From Cheilinus undulatus (taxonomy: Eukaryota > Chordata > Actinopteri > Labriformes > Labridae): DNA of 64,000 bases. Numbering within the stretch: position 1 is the stretch's first letter; each line of letters begins with the position of its first letter. The notes below the pieces were generated by a model. That model was not told the origin of the DNA, did no database searches, and saw nothing but the letters and a program-made list of their open reading frames with translations. The DNA lies in NCBI RefSeq assembly GCF_018320785.1, contig NC_054865.1:45220898-45284897 (forward strand), read 5' to 3'. The translations under genes were made by a program, and so were the position numbers. Positions 46,201-58,200 of the stretch are shown here, in pieces.

Positions 46201-48787
46201 TTGCCACTTTAAAGAATATTTTCTCAGAATATGTAAAAATTATCCACAAAAATGAAAACTTGGTTTGCTGTATTGTACACACACCTTATGGGGTTAAATT
46301 CTTAATGAAAAGACTCCTAAATTTAAAAAAATGTAAAAGGTAATGGAGGTGGGCGGACGCCCTGTCAGATTGCATGGGGCCAAACCCTGACTACTCAGAG
46401 TGCACTGCAGATCACACTTTCCCTCTTATTTACCTCACATTCAATCTGGGTGGATTAAAGTGGTCTGGTCTGGCCTTTACATGGGTAAAATAAAATCAGC
46501 ACTGAGATGAAGTGCGCCACTCTTTTGCACAGCTTTCAGTTTTATTTTTACAGAAATGTCAGCTAGTGCTTGTGAGGATTAGTGTTACATTAAACAAACC
46601 ATGCCAAGCACTTACAAACACATGCTGTGCATCCGACCTGATCCTTAAAGAAATCCACACTCAGTCTGGTTCCTGGCAGACTGAAGGATAAACTTTTCTT
46701 CAATGTTGAGGTGATGTTCAGACGTCTCTTCTCCTTCTTCCCGAGCCTCATGTCGTTGAAAAAAGCATTTTCATCCAGAATGTAAAGTTGATCCGGCAGA
46801 CTGTGAAGCTCAGACGATCGGTCAGATTTTAGAGCAAACTCCTGCAGCGCCTTCTGCAGGAAAACAGACACTATGGTGTTTATTGAAGTCACTTCCTTGT
46901 TTGACTTAAGGGAAACCAGTTAGTGTTTGTACCTTACTGTGAGGGTCCGTGTGCACCAGCGTATGTGAGCGCAGGTGAGGGATGTTCAGAGCTGTGAACT
47001 GGCTCTGCCACAGAGTCGTCCACTCGCCGTAGGAATCCACCACAAGGAGATTCAGCGGGGGGGACGCAACCCTCTCTGATATGTTTGTCTTTGCTAGTCG
47101 CTCCTCCAGCGTAGGGCCTGTTGACACCGATCATAAGCAGGGTATAAACTGAATCATGAGGCTGCACAGGAAGTAAATGTCTCATTTTAAAATGTCACAT
47201 TCACATCACACATCTAAAGACTCAGCTTTTCAAATCCAAGAACAAAAGAAGTGAAACCTCTTATTCACTCTGATCAGAAGACTTCTGTAAAACCCCTCAT
47301 AGGGGAAATTTTGGGTGAAAAGACAAGGCTTGCAAAGGTTAGCTAAAATTTTAAAAAGCCAAGTCACCATATGAGGCCAGAAAGCCCAAATGTTTGTCTG
47401 TAATCAAGATCAGAATTACAGACACCCAGCTATTCATTTTTGTCTTCTATGAGGGCCATAAATCTCCACTTCTGTCCATGATTTCCAAATCTTCTTGCCA
47501 CTTTTAAATAATTTTTTATGTTTATTTCCAATTTTTGCCATTTCCTCCCATTTCTGCCCTATTTCACTCATTTCTGCCATTATTTCCAACCACTTTTTGC
47601 CCACATTAACATTTTTTCCTTTTTTTTTTGGCCATTTTTCGATGTCTTTAGCCACACTTTGCCAATGTTTGCCTAGTTTTGCCACTTTTGTCTATTTTTG
47701 CCAGTTTTTGCTGCTTTTTGCCAGTTTTTGTCACATTTATCCAATTTTTGCCCTTTTTCACCCATTTGGGTCTCTTTCTTAGCCACTATTTGCCCGTTTC
47801 TGCAACACATTTTTTTTTACCTTGTTGCCAACTGGAGCTTTTTGGCACTTTTTGCTGCATTTAACCCCTTTTTGCTGGGTTTTTTTGCACATTTTTGCTA
47901 CTTTTTGTAAAAATCTTTGTCGCTTCTCATCCATTTTGCCCATTTATGTCTTTTTTGCTACTTTTTAAAATTATTTTTCAAACTTTTATGCCTTTTGTTA
48001 ACAATTTCAAGCCTTTCTTGTCACTTTTCACCCTAAATTCATTTATTATCTTATGTCAAAAAATATGTACGAGTTTCTTCTGTTTTTTTTTTTCCTGGCA
48101 TCCTGACATTTGTGCACATTATGGCCTAGCTGACAATACTTTCCTAATAGTTCAGTGCGTCCATCCACATTGTTAACATAATTAAAAAGTAATTCTGTTT
48201 GAATAAAAGGGGTTTAGATTTTGACAAAGGTTATATTGTACTACAGCATAAATAAATGATACTCATGTTTTGTTGCTTTGATAAGAGTGGTTATTATACA
48301 GGTTAAAAATACAGCTGAACAACTGACCACGGTTTTGCTGCCCTTCTAAACACTGTTGAGCCACATAAAGGCCATCTTGGCCCTTTCGATTAACCCTCAT
48401 TTTTTTGAGGTGTACCATTCATTTCAGAAGTTCTGTCTTTTATAACTCAACATTTTACAAAGGCAACAGAGGTTAGTAATCAGCAGTACAGCCTGTAATG
48501 TTACAGCATTTGTTTTTCATTATCAGGTTTGAATTATGATGATTGTATCATTTGTTAAATAAAGCCGAGTGTAGTGTACCAGTAGGGTGTCTCCTCTTCT
48601 TCCTGGTGCTGCTGCGTTTGTTGTTGGATGTTTCTGGGTTTATCTGAGGCCTCAGAGAGTCTGAGCAGCAGGGCCAGAGATCAGGACCAGGGTCTGAGTT
48701 TAGACCATGGTTGGGGTTTGATAGTAAAGTAGCCAGGGTCAAAGCATGAGGGCCGGCTCCTATGATTAACACATCGAGTATCACCAT
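43231..48787 (-). CDS. FAD/NAD(P)-dependent oxidoreductase of the flavin-monooxygenase type (complete, 9 coding exons)
   Basis: Exons in transcription order: 48580-48787, 46933-47117, 46638-46853, 44803-45235, 44362-44495, 44038-44277, 43793-43954, 43483-43572, 43231-43404. They total 1842 nt, 613 residues plus stop, in frame at all junctions. The first Rossmann motif is at the extreme N-terminus (LDVLIIGAGPHAL, G10-x-G12). An LLVVDSYGEWTTLW stretch follows, then VVLATGP (ATG at about 288-290), a second dinucleotide motif RVMVVGGGLTSAHV (363-369) typical of NADPH binding, IWLATGCKLDV (503-505), and a C-terminal MGQYTALQVGPHAVNLAGGQ-type FAD loop. This order matches two-dinucleotide flavoproteins such as the ornithine/lysine N-monooxygenase-like group. 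Substrate is unknown. Residues 230-265 are an acidic, low-complexity insert (EAEEENK, ETEAEAET). The ATG follows a TTTCAG acceptor, so a 5' UTR exon is expected upstream. It lies head-to-head with the PDZ/IL-1 gene, 3.4 kb apart. Confidence 0.85.
45590..45900 (-). repeat. Composite interspersed repeat, partial reverse copy
   Basis: A TTTTTGCCACTTTT array (45590-45800) is followed by a short piece of head (TCATCTTGATGTTTGTGCACA), the reverse of the TGTGCATAAACATCAGGATG block of copy 1. It lies in intron 3 of the oxidoreductase gene, which otherwise (45900-46637) shows nothing recognisable. Confidence 0.6.
47490..48390 (-). repeat. Composite interspersed repeat, near-complete reverse copy
   Basis: The array with TTTTTGCCA words spans about 47490-48030 and the head spans 48070-48390. 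Head blocks in reverse complement match copy 1: CACTCTTATCAAAG, GCAAAACCGTGGT, and the GGCCAT...TGTGCA...TCAGGATGCCAG series. It occupies most of intron 1 of the oxidoreductase gene. Confidence 0.7.
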
Positions 48788-50849
48788 CTGAAACACACAC
48801 AATAACAGCAAACAGACATGAAAGGTATGGCTGTTAAATAATGAGACTGTGCTTATGAGGATAAAAACAAATTTTGCATGAAAGTTTGAAAATGACAAAA
48901 GTGTGCCAAAGTTGTTCCAAAATTTCTGACTCCTGATCAAAAGGAAAAACACAAGCAGATATGTGGAGACATTTTGGGACAAATTAAAGGAAGCCGACAT
49001 TTTTTTAGAAGGAGCGATTAACATGCGATGAAACTTGGATCTTCCAATAAGATCCTGAGATTAAACCTCAGTCAGTGATTGAAAAACATCATCATCACCA
49101 AGGATGAAGAAAGCATGACAAAGCTTCTGAGACTCCAGAAGAGGACCAAAACCAGAATCGTGTCTGTCTGAAAGCACTATTCCCAAAGAAGACCTACTGC
49201 AGTGCAAAGGTGTTGATGCAGAAGAGGAATAAAGGAGAAAGACATCGAAAAATGTTTATGTTCAATAAAACTGTATTACAGTAGTCTTTTTTAATAGCCA
49301 TACTGTAAAAAATACAACTAGAACTGAAGATACAATAAAATACGCCATGATATACAAATACAACCATTCTTGTCATTTTAGTTTAAACATTTAGTTACAC
49401 TGTTTGAGTCCTGAGTTTGTTTTCATGCATTTTAACAACTTCAGTCCTTGTGAAAACTGTTCCAATGCTGAGACAAACTTTAAATGCAGTGAAATACAAC
49501 ACACTGCTACATTAGTTTTTAAATCCAGCTGATAAAGGAAACTATCTTCAGAAAAACATCATGCAGTACGCCACAGTACCTTCAGTCAGGATCAGGCCAT
49601 CTGTGTCTACTTCAGAGACAGTTTAACGTGGTCGCTGTCTCAGCTCTGTAGTGTGTTGTTAGACCTGGGACAGTGGCGTACGCAAGCCTCTCATGTAACC
49701 CAATCCACCCAGGCTCAACAAATTTAGCAGGACCTCACCGGCTCAACAGGGAAAGCTGGAAATAGCAACAGTGCATGTGAGTGTGTCATTTTAGCAGCAC
49801 AACTCATCCCAGCATGTAAACGGTTAAACTGTTTCAACATCAGGTATGCTCTTATCCACATTCATGCCAACTTTATTTTATTTTGAGCATCTTTTTTGTG
49901 CTATTTTTCAAAGCATTTGAAAAAATCTTGGGATTTAAGCCCTAATAAGGATAAAAAGCTAATTCATGCTTCTGTCTTGTTCGTATAAAGCTATGGAAAG
50001 CCAGTAGACAGTCAGGTTAGTGTAAAGACTGGACTCTCCAGTCTCTAAGAACAAGGCTTTGTGAAATTCATTATTGTTAAAAATACTAGCACAAATTTAA
50101 TTTTTACAATGAAGTTTTTTGCCTTTTATAAAGATTTGCTATGTAACTTTCAGGGCAGACGGGGCACAGAGGGTCTCATGGCGAGGTTCTGCTCTGTTAG
50201 AGGGCAGCCCAGGTTCAGGTCTGTCCTGTGGTTCCTTTCCTACATGTCATTCCCTACTCTCTAATCCCTGTTTCCAACTCTGTCCACCGTCCTCCTCTTT
50301 AACAAAGGCACAAAAGCCTCAAAATAAACAATTTCGTCCATATTTTCTACCCAAGAAGCTCTCTTTGGACACCTCCTTCTTTTCCACCAGTGAGCAGTGC
50401 TGAACCTGGAACCAGTAAGTTAAAAAAAATTCACATTCATAGAAGCATCTATAGCAAGGCTGGGCTTTAAGTCATGTTCTGTTTTATTTCATTTTCATTA
50501 TCTGTTCCATTTACCACTGTCTTGATTTGTATATTGCTCCTCCTTTCAGCTTTTTTCCTTTTTTCACTCCTAGACGGGCCAGTCCTCTTCCTGTCCCTTT
50601 GATTTCTTTCATTCATAAACTTTCACAGGACTTATGCACACGATGCCTCACCATGCAAAGAGAGCGCTATCACATGGGGACCCCCTCAGGGGTTTTTCTA
50701 CTGTCATTGCAAAGGTTGCACATTCTGGCCTGACTGGCCTTTGGCCCCCATCAGCTGTCTGTGTTGCCTGTTGTCATGCAGTAGCTCTCTCTGTGATCAA
50801 GAAAGCAGCAGACAGAGAATCTTGTTTCTCACTGTCTGGGAGTCTTGCA

Positions 50850-51190
50850 GGTGCTTTTTTGCAAACTCCGAGCAGGCTTTCATGTGTTTTGCAGTGAGGA
50901 GAGGCTTTCATCGATCCACTCTGCCATAAAGCCCAGACTGGTGATGGGCTGCACTGATGGTTGTCCTGCTGGAATTTTGGCCCGTCTCCACGCAGGATCT
51001 CTGGAGCTCAGTCTATCAGATTCTTGGTCATCTCATTTACTACGGCCCTCCTCCCTTGATTGTTCTTGAAAGAGTCCTAGTTGTTCCAAACTACTTCTAT
51101 TTGAGAATTATGGAGGCCACTGTTCTCTGAGGAACCTGCAGTGCAGGATAATTTTTTTGCAGCCTTTCCTGGATCTGTGTGTGATCAAGT
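50850..51190 (-). mobile_element. Tc1-like transposase N-terminal remnant
   Basis: In reverse complement the stretch follows the DNA-binding part of a Tc1 transposase, with frameshifts. Plus-strand landmarks are TGGGAGTCTTGCAGGTGC, GGTTGTCCTGCTGGAATTTT, CTTGGTCATCTCATTTACTA and GAATTATGGAGGCCACTG. No terminal repeats were found. Confidence 0.6.
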
Positions 51191-52175
51191 TTTGATAGAT
51201 ACTCATATTTAAAGAACCAATGGGGAGATATACACATGGAAGAGCACACATGACTAATAAAGTGACAGTTCTCATCACTTTGCTGTCCCGCTGCCTGAAT
51301 TAAAAAGTTTAACAGTGTTCAACATTTTTAAACCATGGACAGGTGCCGCCTGAAGGCAGGCCAGCCAACCTAAAAATAATGATCTAAATTTAAAAACAAA
51401 GCAAATGATGCATGCGTGAAGAGCTGTTTGTTCCTCTTATTTGTAGAACCATTGATGGTATAAGTTTGTAATGTTTACTATTCACTATAGAGTAATTCAG
51501 TGTCGCAGAGGAAGTCAGAGTTAGTTCCTGTGTTTAGCGTGACATAAAACAAATGGTTCTCATTTCCCTGTTCTGTCTGCTTTGGAATTTGAGTCTTTAT
51601 GAAAATATTTTGACCGTAAACTGGCAAAGATAGAGGAAGTCAGCATCCAGGCATAAAAAAAGGTTTATCCTCTGACAGGGTCAGCGTTTGAGCTGTAGTA
51701 TAGGACGTTCACAGGTCAAATGGTCTTCTAGTGGCTGTTTAATAAGTCACAATAAAGTATGAAGCTTACCACAGGGCTGAACAGTGAAATAAAGAAGCAA
51801 CACTAGAACAACATAATTCAGAAGTGCTGTTTGAACATAAAGAGGTATTAAAAGCTTGTTAGGTGAAGATAATGAGTTTTGAATTGTATTTTATTCTGCA
51901 GAGATGCTTGGAAAGCCAGAATCTGTTCTTTTCCAGATCTTGTCAATGAAAAATAAATGTAGAATAAAAAACAGTACATGATCAGAAGTAAAGGACACCT
52001 CTTGTCCTCTTACAGTTGTTCTGTTTTCAAATAAAATCATCCTCTGTGTCCTTTTCTGTCGTACGCTTACAAATCACCGTTCACTTCCTCTCCTGACATC
52101 AGTTCCTCTTCACTGTGCTAAGTGACCCCTCATCCCTGCTTCCTCTTTTGCCGGTGCAAAGCAGAAGCTGAAAGC

Positions 52176-52182
52176 TTTAAAA
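52176..52182 (+). promoter_or_regulatory. TATA-like box of the PDZ/IL-1 gene
   Basis: CTTTAAAAGAG lies 60 bases upstream of the ATG at 52236, which would put transcription start near 52205 and leave a 5' UTR of about 30 bases. Purine/pyrimidine TTCCTC motifs resembling ETS sites precede it (52085-52155). Motif evidence only. Confidence 0.4.
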
Positions 52183-52235
52183 GAGTACCACTTCCACCTG
52201 CGTCGTCTTCTACAGCAGCAGACACGGCTGGCAGC

Positions 52236-55200
52236 ATGGAAAGCAAGGTGGGCAATGAAATACACTGATTTTAAATGATAAGAGGGTGGTTTTAACTTGA
52301 TTTTGAATTAATAAATATGATTTATTTCTTTTTAAATATAAGGACTCTCTGGTTAGAGGAGGCGTGCTCATCGTCCATGATATCCATGAAGGAAAGCATC
52401 AATATGAAGTGGAAAATGTGGTGAAGAGCAGAAAAGGAGAAAAAATGTTTGTCAGGTAAATGTTACACACTGGGACAGAATAATCTAATAATTACATTAG
52501 TAATCATTATTTTTAGTCATTTTTAATAAGTGTTCAAGTTTTAAAACTGTCATAATAAAGAACTTTCAAGAACAAATTTAGAGGATGTTATAAAAAGAAA
52601 CTTTAATAGATTCAGAGAGAAAATGATTTTTAATAATATCAACATATCCAGGAGGAATGTTGGCCAAGCTGGGGGCCCATGAAGGTCAGGGAAATTATGG
52701 TCCATTGTAAAGTTAAGCTTTGATATCTATTTTATTTTTAAGCTTAATAATAACTACTGTTATTAAAATAAACAAAAAAAGAATTGTATTTAGAAATTCT
52801 GAAGTACAGTAGAGCCTTTTCAAAGTGTAAACTCCTTTTCATCAAACAGAATTGCCTTTTTATTGGAATTGTTAATATTGTGGAGGGGCACATTGAACTA
52901 AACCATTTTGAAAATAATGTCAGACTTAAAGTTAAGCCATGATCTACACAAACATCAGGGTGCCAGATAATAAAGCAGAAAAAACTGAGACAACTTTAAT
53001 CAAAAATAATTACATATTTGTGAAAAGTGGCAAAGAACAGGTTAAACTGGATATAAATGGGGCAAAATGGCCTAAAAGCTGCAATAATAGGTTGAAACAG
53101 GAATTAAAGAAATGGCAAAGATGAGTAAAAAGTGGCAAAAATGGGTTAAAACCATCATAAATAGATTCAAAGGAACAAGGATTGCCAAAAAACAAGAAAC
53201 AAAAATGGGAGAAAATGGCAAAAATTGGGGTAAAATGGAAAAACAGTGGCACAAAAGTTACGAGTGAGAAGTGACAAAACATGGGCAAAGATGAGCAAGA
53301 AGTGGCAAAAAATGTGTTTATTAGTAAAACAGTGGCATAAAAAGGAAAAAAACAGCAAAATGGGATAGAAGTGGCAAAAAAGGGCAGAAAACAGCTAGGT
53401 ATGATTTTACAATGGTAACAGGTGGGTTGGAGTTGAACTGTGAGCTGGTGAATACGCTGGCTGCTGGTGGAGTGAATAGCTTGGATGCAGCTGTAGTAGA
53501 TTATCAAACCTTGACCACATTTCTTTTATTAAACAAGAGCAAAGAGCTGGACTGGAAGCTGCTGTCAGCAGGGGAAGATGATTTTGCATGTCTCCAGATA
53601 GGTATCGGCATGAGTTTTAGCCGCTGACAAGTTCTGTTGTTCAAACACTACAGCAGCAGCCTGTATAACTCAGGTTAGTACTGGAGCTGCACATGTCTAC
53701 TCCTTCATTTTGTCCTGGCGCTTGTTCTTTTGACTGGCCCATATCGCAGTAAAACGGCTCTCATTTCATCTGCTCATCTGATGAACCTCAGTTCTGCAGT
53801 GGACAGTACATCAAATACATCAGCTCTGATCACAGAACGGATCTGTGTGTCTTTTCTCCATCACACTAAACAAAAAAAAAAAAAAAATCAGACATGCAAA
53901 AGAGTCTGCACTGAAGATATTGAGTCATAACTAAATCTACTTAAGAACACCGCTCCTGAGTTTGCTTTGTCTCTTTTTCAGTAGAGGAGACAAACTGATG
54001 CAGATAAACGGCGTGGACCTGCAGGATCTCACACCTGATGAGTTAGCACAAATGTTGGCTGAAGGAAATCCAATGCTGGTGGGTTCAGGGGCTTCTACAG
54101 AGTTATGTTCTAGTTACCCTCAGAATCTCTTCAGTGTATATTTATTGTACTGTCTTTATTTGGTTCTCACCTTCCCACTCTTTAGACGGTGCACAAGACT
54201 GGCAATACAAAGAAGCACACGCCACAGCCCTCACCGGATGAGGAAATTTTACGTCCTGTCTCCAAAGAAACCATAACACTCAGTTTCTGCATGGAGATGA
54301 AGAGGGAGGAAGATTTGCAGGAGAATGGAGCGGGGCAGGAGGAGAATGGAGCGGGGCAGGAGGAGAATGGAGCTGGGCAGGAGGAGAATGGAGCGGGGCA
54401 GGAGGAGAATGGAGCTGGGCAGGAGGAGAATGGAGCAGGGCAGGATGGTGGAGGAGGAGGGGAGAATGGGGACTTAGAAGTGGATGGCTGCCCAGCTAAA
54501 AACAAGGCCAGTGGGAAGGAAGGAGATCTGCTCGTCATTTCCATGGTGAAGACCACCATATCTGTGGTGAAAGGGCGGAGCTGTGACAGTGACAGTCCCT
54601 GTGGGGGGTGTAACGGGACAGGATGCATATATAATGATGTGGTGGTGGTGTCTGAGTCCAGTCGGGTGGTGCTCGGTGAGTATATTCTAAACTTTATTAT
54701 ATTTTGTAACTTTTACAATGTGCTATTTATACACTCTACATCCTCAAAGATCTATGAAAATGTAAGATATCAAACTTTGAACAACAAGGCCATGGCTTTG
54801 ATTTAAATCTTCCCTGGTATAAAAAGAGGGGAAAAACTAAAGCATGACTAGTCCTGCTAAAATGGGACTGGGGACACATTTTTGTTTCCAACCCGGACAT
54901 AAAGTGGAGACAGTAAAAACTGAACCTGATGATAAATCAGAGTAATTATCACCCTGTCATTACAGCCTGCTTGACACATTTACTTATTGGATCTTGGAAA
55001 TTTCTGTGAGAGGACATTCTTTTATTTGTCTTTATGTAAGTTGTCTAAAAAAACAATGAAAATTGTGAGCTGTTCCTTACACACATGCAGTCAGTTGCAC
55101 AACATATGTCTAAGTTTATCACATGAACAACAACAACATGTAGCTTCACATTAGCTCTAGCCTGTTTGCACATTAGCCATTACTACAACTCAGCAGCTAA

Positions 55201-58200
55201 CAACAGCCAAATGACGCCCTCCACCGACAACACCAACAAATTGTACATACAAATATTTAACCAGATCTCCATTAACTAGACACCACCTCAAAACTCCACA
55301 TTACAAATAAAAATCAAGTCCTACCCTCATTTATCCCATATCAGCCCTCAAAAACTGATGATCTCAACTGTAACCGAAAAATCCAACCATAGTGGTTTAT
55401 TTAGAGTAGTCCAAAAAAAGACAAAATTGTCCACTGTGGACAGTTCAGTACAGTTCTTGTCATGGATGGCTCTCTTGTCACAGGTAGATTTACCCACTCA
55501 CCAAAGTCCACTACAGATCTGGATTTCAGTAGCTCTAAAGTCCACCAGAGAAAGGCTTTGTTTGACATAATCCACGTTGATCACATGAATATTCACTGCC
55601 TAAATTAGCCATGTGCTGCCTTTCATAGATTAACAACCCCAGCACCAAACCGGAAGTGGATCAGAGTGAAATTAGTCTATATTAATTTGAGTTTATATCA
55701 AAGGATTATTTCCATGTATATTTTAGGTAACACAAATATAATGTATAATTATTTACTATTTACTTTTTGGTAATAGGCATATTTTTCAGCCCTTAATATT
55801 TTCATCTGCCGGATGCTGGCATCCATTAAACAACAAAGTGGCAGCATGATGTGTCTCAAGTCATGTGACCAACATCACATGTTCTGTGATGACTGCTACT
55901 CATTTATACATATTCAATTTAAAAAAATTGTACATCCCTTAGCCCTGGTACTAACCATATTTTTATGTATGCACTGTTAAATTGATTTATGCACTTTTGA
56001 ATTTTTATGTGGTTAAAAGTAAAGGGTTTAAAAAATCTGTTTACATATTTTCCAGCAACAAGACAAGTACTTATGAACTGATGACACAAACTTATAGGGA
56101 GTACGGAAAATTTATCATAAACTTCAAGTTTTACTGCACCTGTAAGGAGTTTGTGTTTTAACTGATGCCCCCCTGTAGGTAAAGCGGTGCCTGCCAAAGC
56201 TTGATCCAAGGGGTACTGGACTTGGTTGAGGTCCCCTCCTTACCCTGATTCTTTCTAGGGATAGAAATAAAGCCTCTGTTGACCACTAGTGTTCTTGTTT
56301 TCTGGGTGGTCACCTGGTCAATGACCTATTCTAGTCAGGACATGTTCCTGAGGCCCCATAGGTTCATTCGTTTTGTCAACACTTTCACACAGGATCAAAT
56401 GTCCCAGGATTATGTGGCTGTAGCAAACCTGAATCACCGCGAGTGACATGCCTTCAGGTGAAACTAGGTCAGTGACTCTAACAATCCTCATGTGACCACC
56501 AAGATCATTAGCATACTGATGGCCACAGAGGCAATTTATCAATCAATCAACCAATCATCAACAAACCGCTCAACTTACCAATAAAACAATCTGCTAACCA
56601 ATAAGAAAATCCACCAACCAATCAACCAACCAACCAAATAACCAACCAATAAAACAATCAACTTACCAATAAAGCAATCAACTAACCAATAAAGCAATCA
56701 ACTAACCAATAAAACAATCAACTAACCAATAAAGCAATCAACTAACCAAACAACAACCAACCAAATAACCAACCAACCAGTCAACTAATCAGTTATTCAA
56801 GATCTCATTCAAGAGCACATTACCCACAATCCTAGACTGTCACAGCAACGTCTCTGATTGGCTGATCCTGACTTAATACACAAAGCTATCATGCATATTG
56901 AATACAATAAAATTAGTTCCATAGTAGCATAATCTGAATACAAGGGTCGCAACAAGCTTTATGCTATAAAAGAGGAGGCTGGGGTGGAGGCAGAGCTTTG
57001 CCAGCAGCAGCAGTGTGTTGCATCAGCACTTACGCAAGCAGGGAGAAGGTTGTTATAGTTGAATGGACCACCATGTTGAGAGAAAGTGCTGTGGGAGCCA
57101 ATAAGATTCAGCTGGATATCAGTTAATAACAGCTGAGCATAGATGCAGACAGGCACAGGGAAAGGAGAGACTGAGTGCAGAGTTTCTCTTTTTAATCAAT
57201 CTTTGACCGAGCTGATCACTGGAATAAATAAACAATAACAAGTCAGAGCAAAGGACATTTTTGTTCCGTTCTCATCAAAATTAACAACGCTTCTGTTGAC
57301 AGTCATATGATGAAATCAGAGTGAAATTAATCTATGCACATTTTTAAACTCTTCCTCTTGTTAATCATAAATTTTGACACCACTAAAAGATAGTTTTTTA
57401 AAAAATGTAAAACAACAATTTATTAAGTGTTCTCTTCTTATTTGTTTAATCAAACACATGCAGTGCCCAGAGGAAGCGGCTCAGGTTTAAAGCAGGCAAA
57501 ACATGCAGACTGGACGGTCAGACACGCCCCCTCTCACCTGTACCTACGAGGTCTCTGTTTGCAGAACACCGTCCACACTTCACCGAATCCAGGTTTGTCC
57601 TCTGGAGCAGCATCACAACTGTTCGTCACAAAAATCATCAGAGTGTCATGTTTATCTGCTTACTTTCAGCATGTACATGATTTAAAATGTTACTTTGACT
57701 GTCATCAGAGAAAATCACCATCTACTCGTACAAGTCAACATACATGAACTGGTTCATGAAGGGAAAGCCTGTTGTCCTGAACTTTACCGGCTCAAACTGC
57801 TTCCTTCGATGCTGCAAGGAAGGAGAGAGGGTGCTGCTACGGTCAGAGGTAATGATTATCTTCTGTTTCATCTCAGTTTTCTGTTTCAGTTTATCTGATT
57901 CGATTTTATTAACCCTGAAATACTGCGTAAAAAATAGTCAAAGGTGCTAAATTCGTAAATGTTGCACTCAAATCTCTAGGCTCATCATCAGGATGGCACA
58001 GTACACAGTTTTAAGCCTGACTAAGGCCAGATCTGCCCACTCCGACAATCCAGTCAGCATGTCCAAAGTAAAAGTTCATTGCAATTATTTGTCCAAATGC
58101 TTCTCAAGTCTGTAGTGTTAAAACCTTTGCTTTTAGTGCTTTTATCAAGTCAGAGCCTCCCTGACCTGGAATTGTAATCATAAAACTGGATGTTGCACAG

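Larger units (their letters stand above)
48788..52235. other. Head-to-head intergenic region between the oxidoreductase and PDZ/IL-1 genes
   Basis: No coding exon was recognised. A CAGTGGCGTACGC hAT-like terminus lies at about 49672. 50140-50335 has a SINE-like tail (CCTGTGGTTCCTTTCCTACATG, then AACAAAGGCACAAAAGCCTCA). 50850-51190 is a minus-strand Tc1-like transposase N-terminal remnant (plus-strand signature GTCTGGGAGTCTTGCAGGTG and TTATGGAGGCCACTGTTCTC). The remainder is unremarkable AT-rich DNA. Both upstream genes probably have their promoters here. Confidence 0.45.

Noticed and set aside
54182-54628. 148-codon proline/serine-rich ORF on the minus strand
   Set aside because: It is the shadow of the coding minisatellite and flanking exon 4 of the PDZ/IL-1 gene; the plus frame splices cleanly and matches family motifs.
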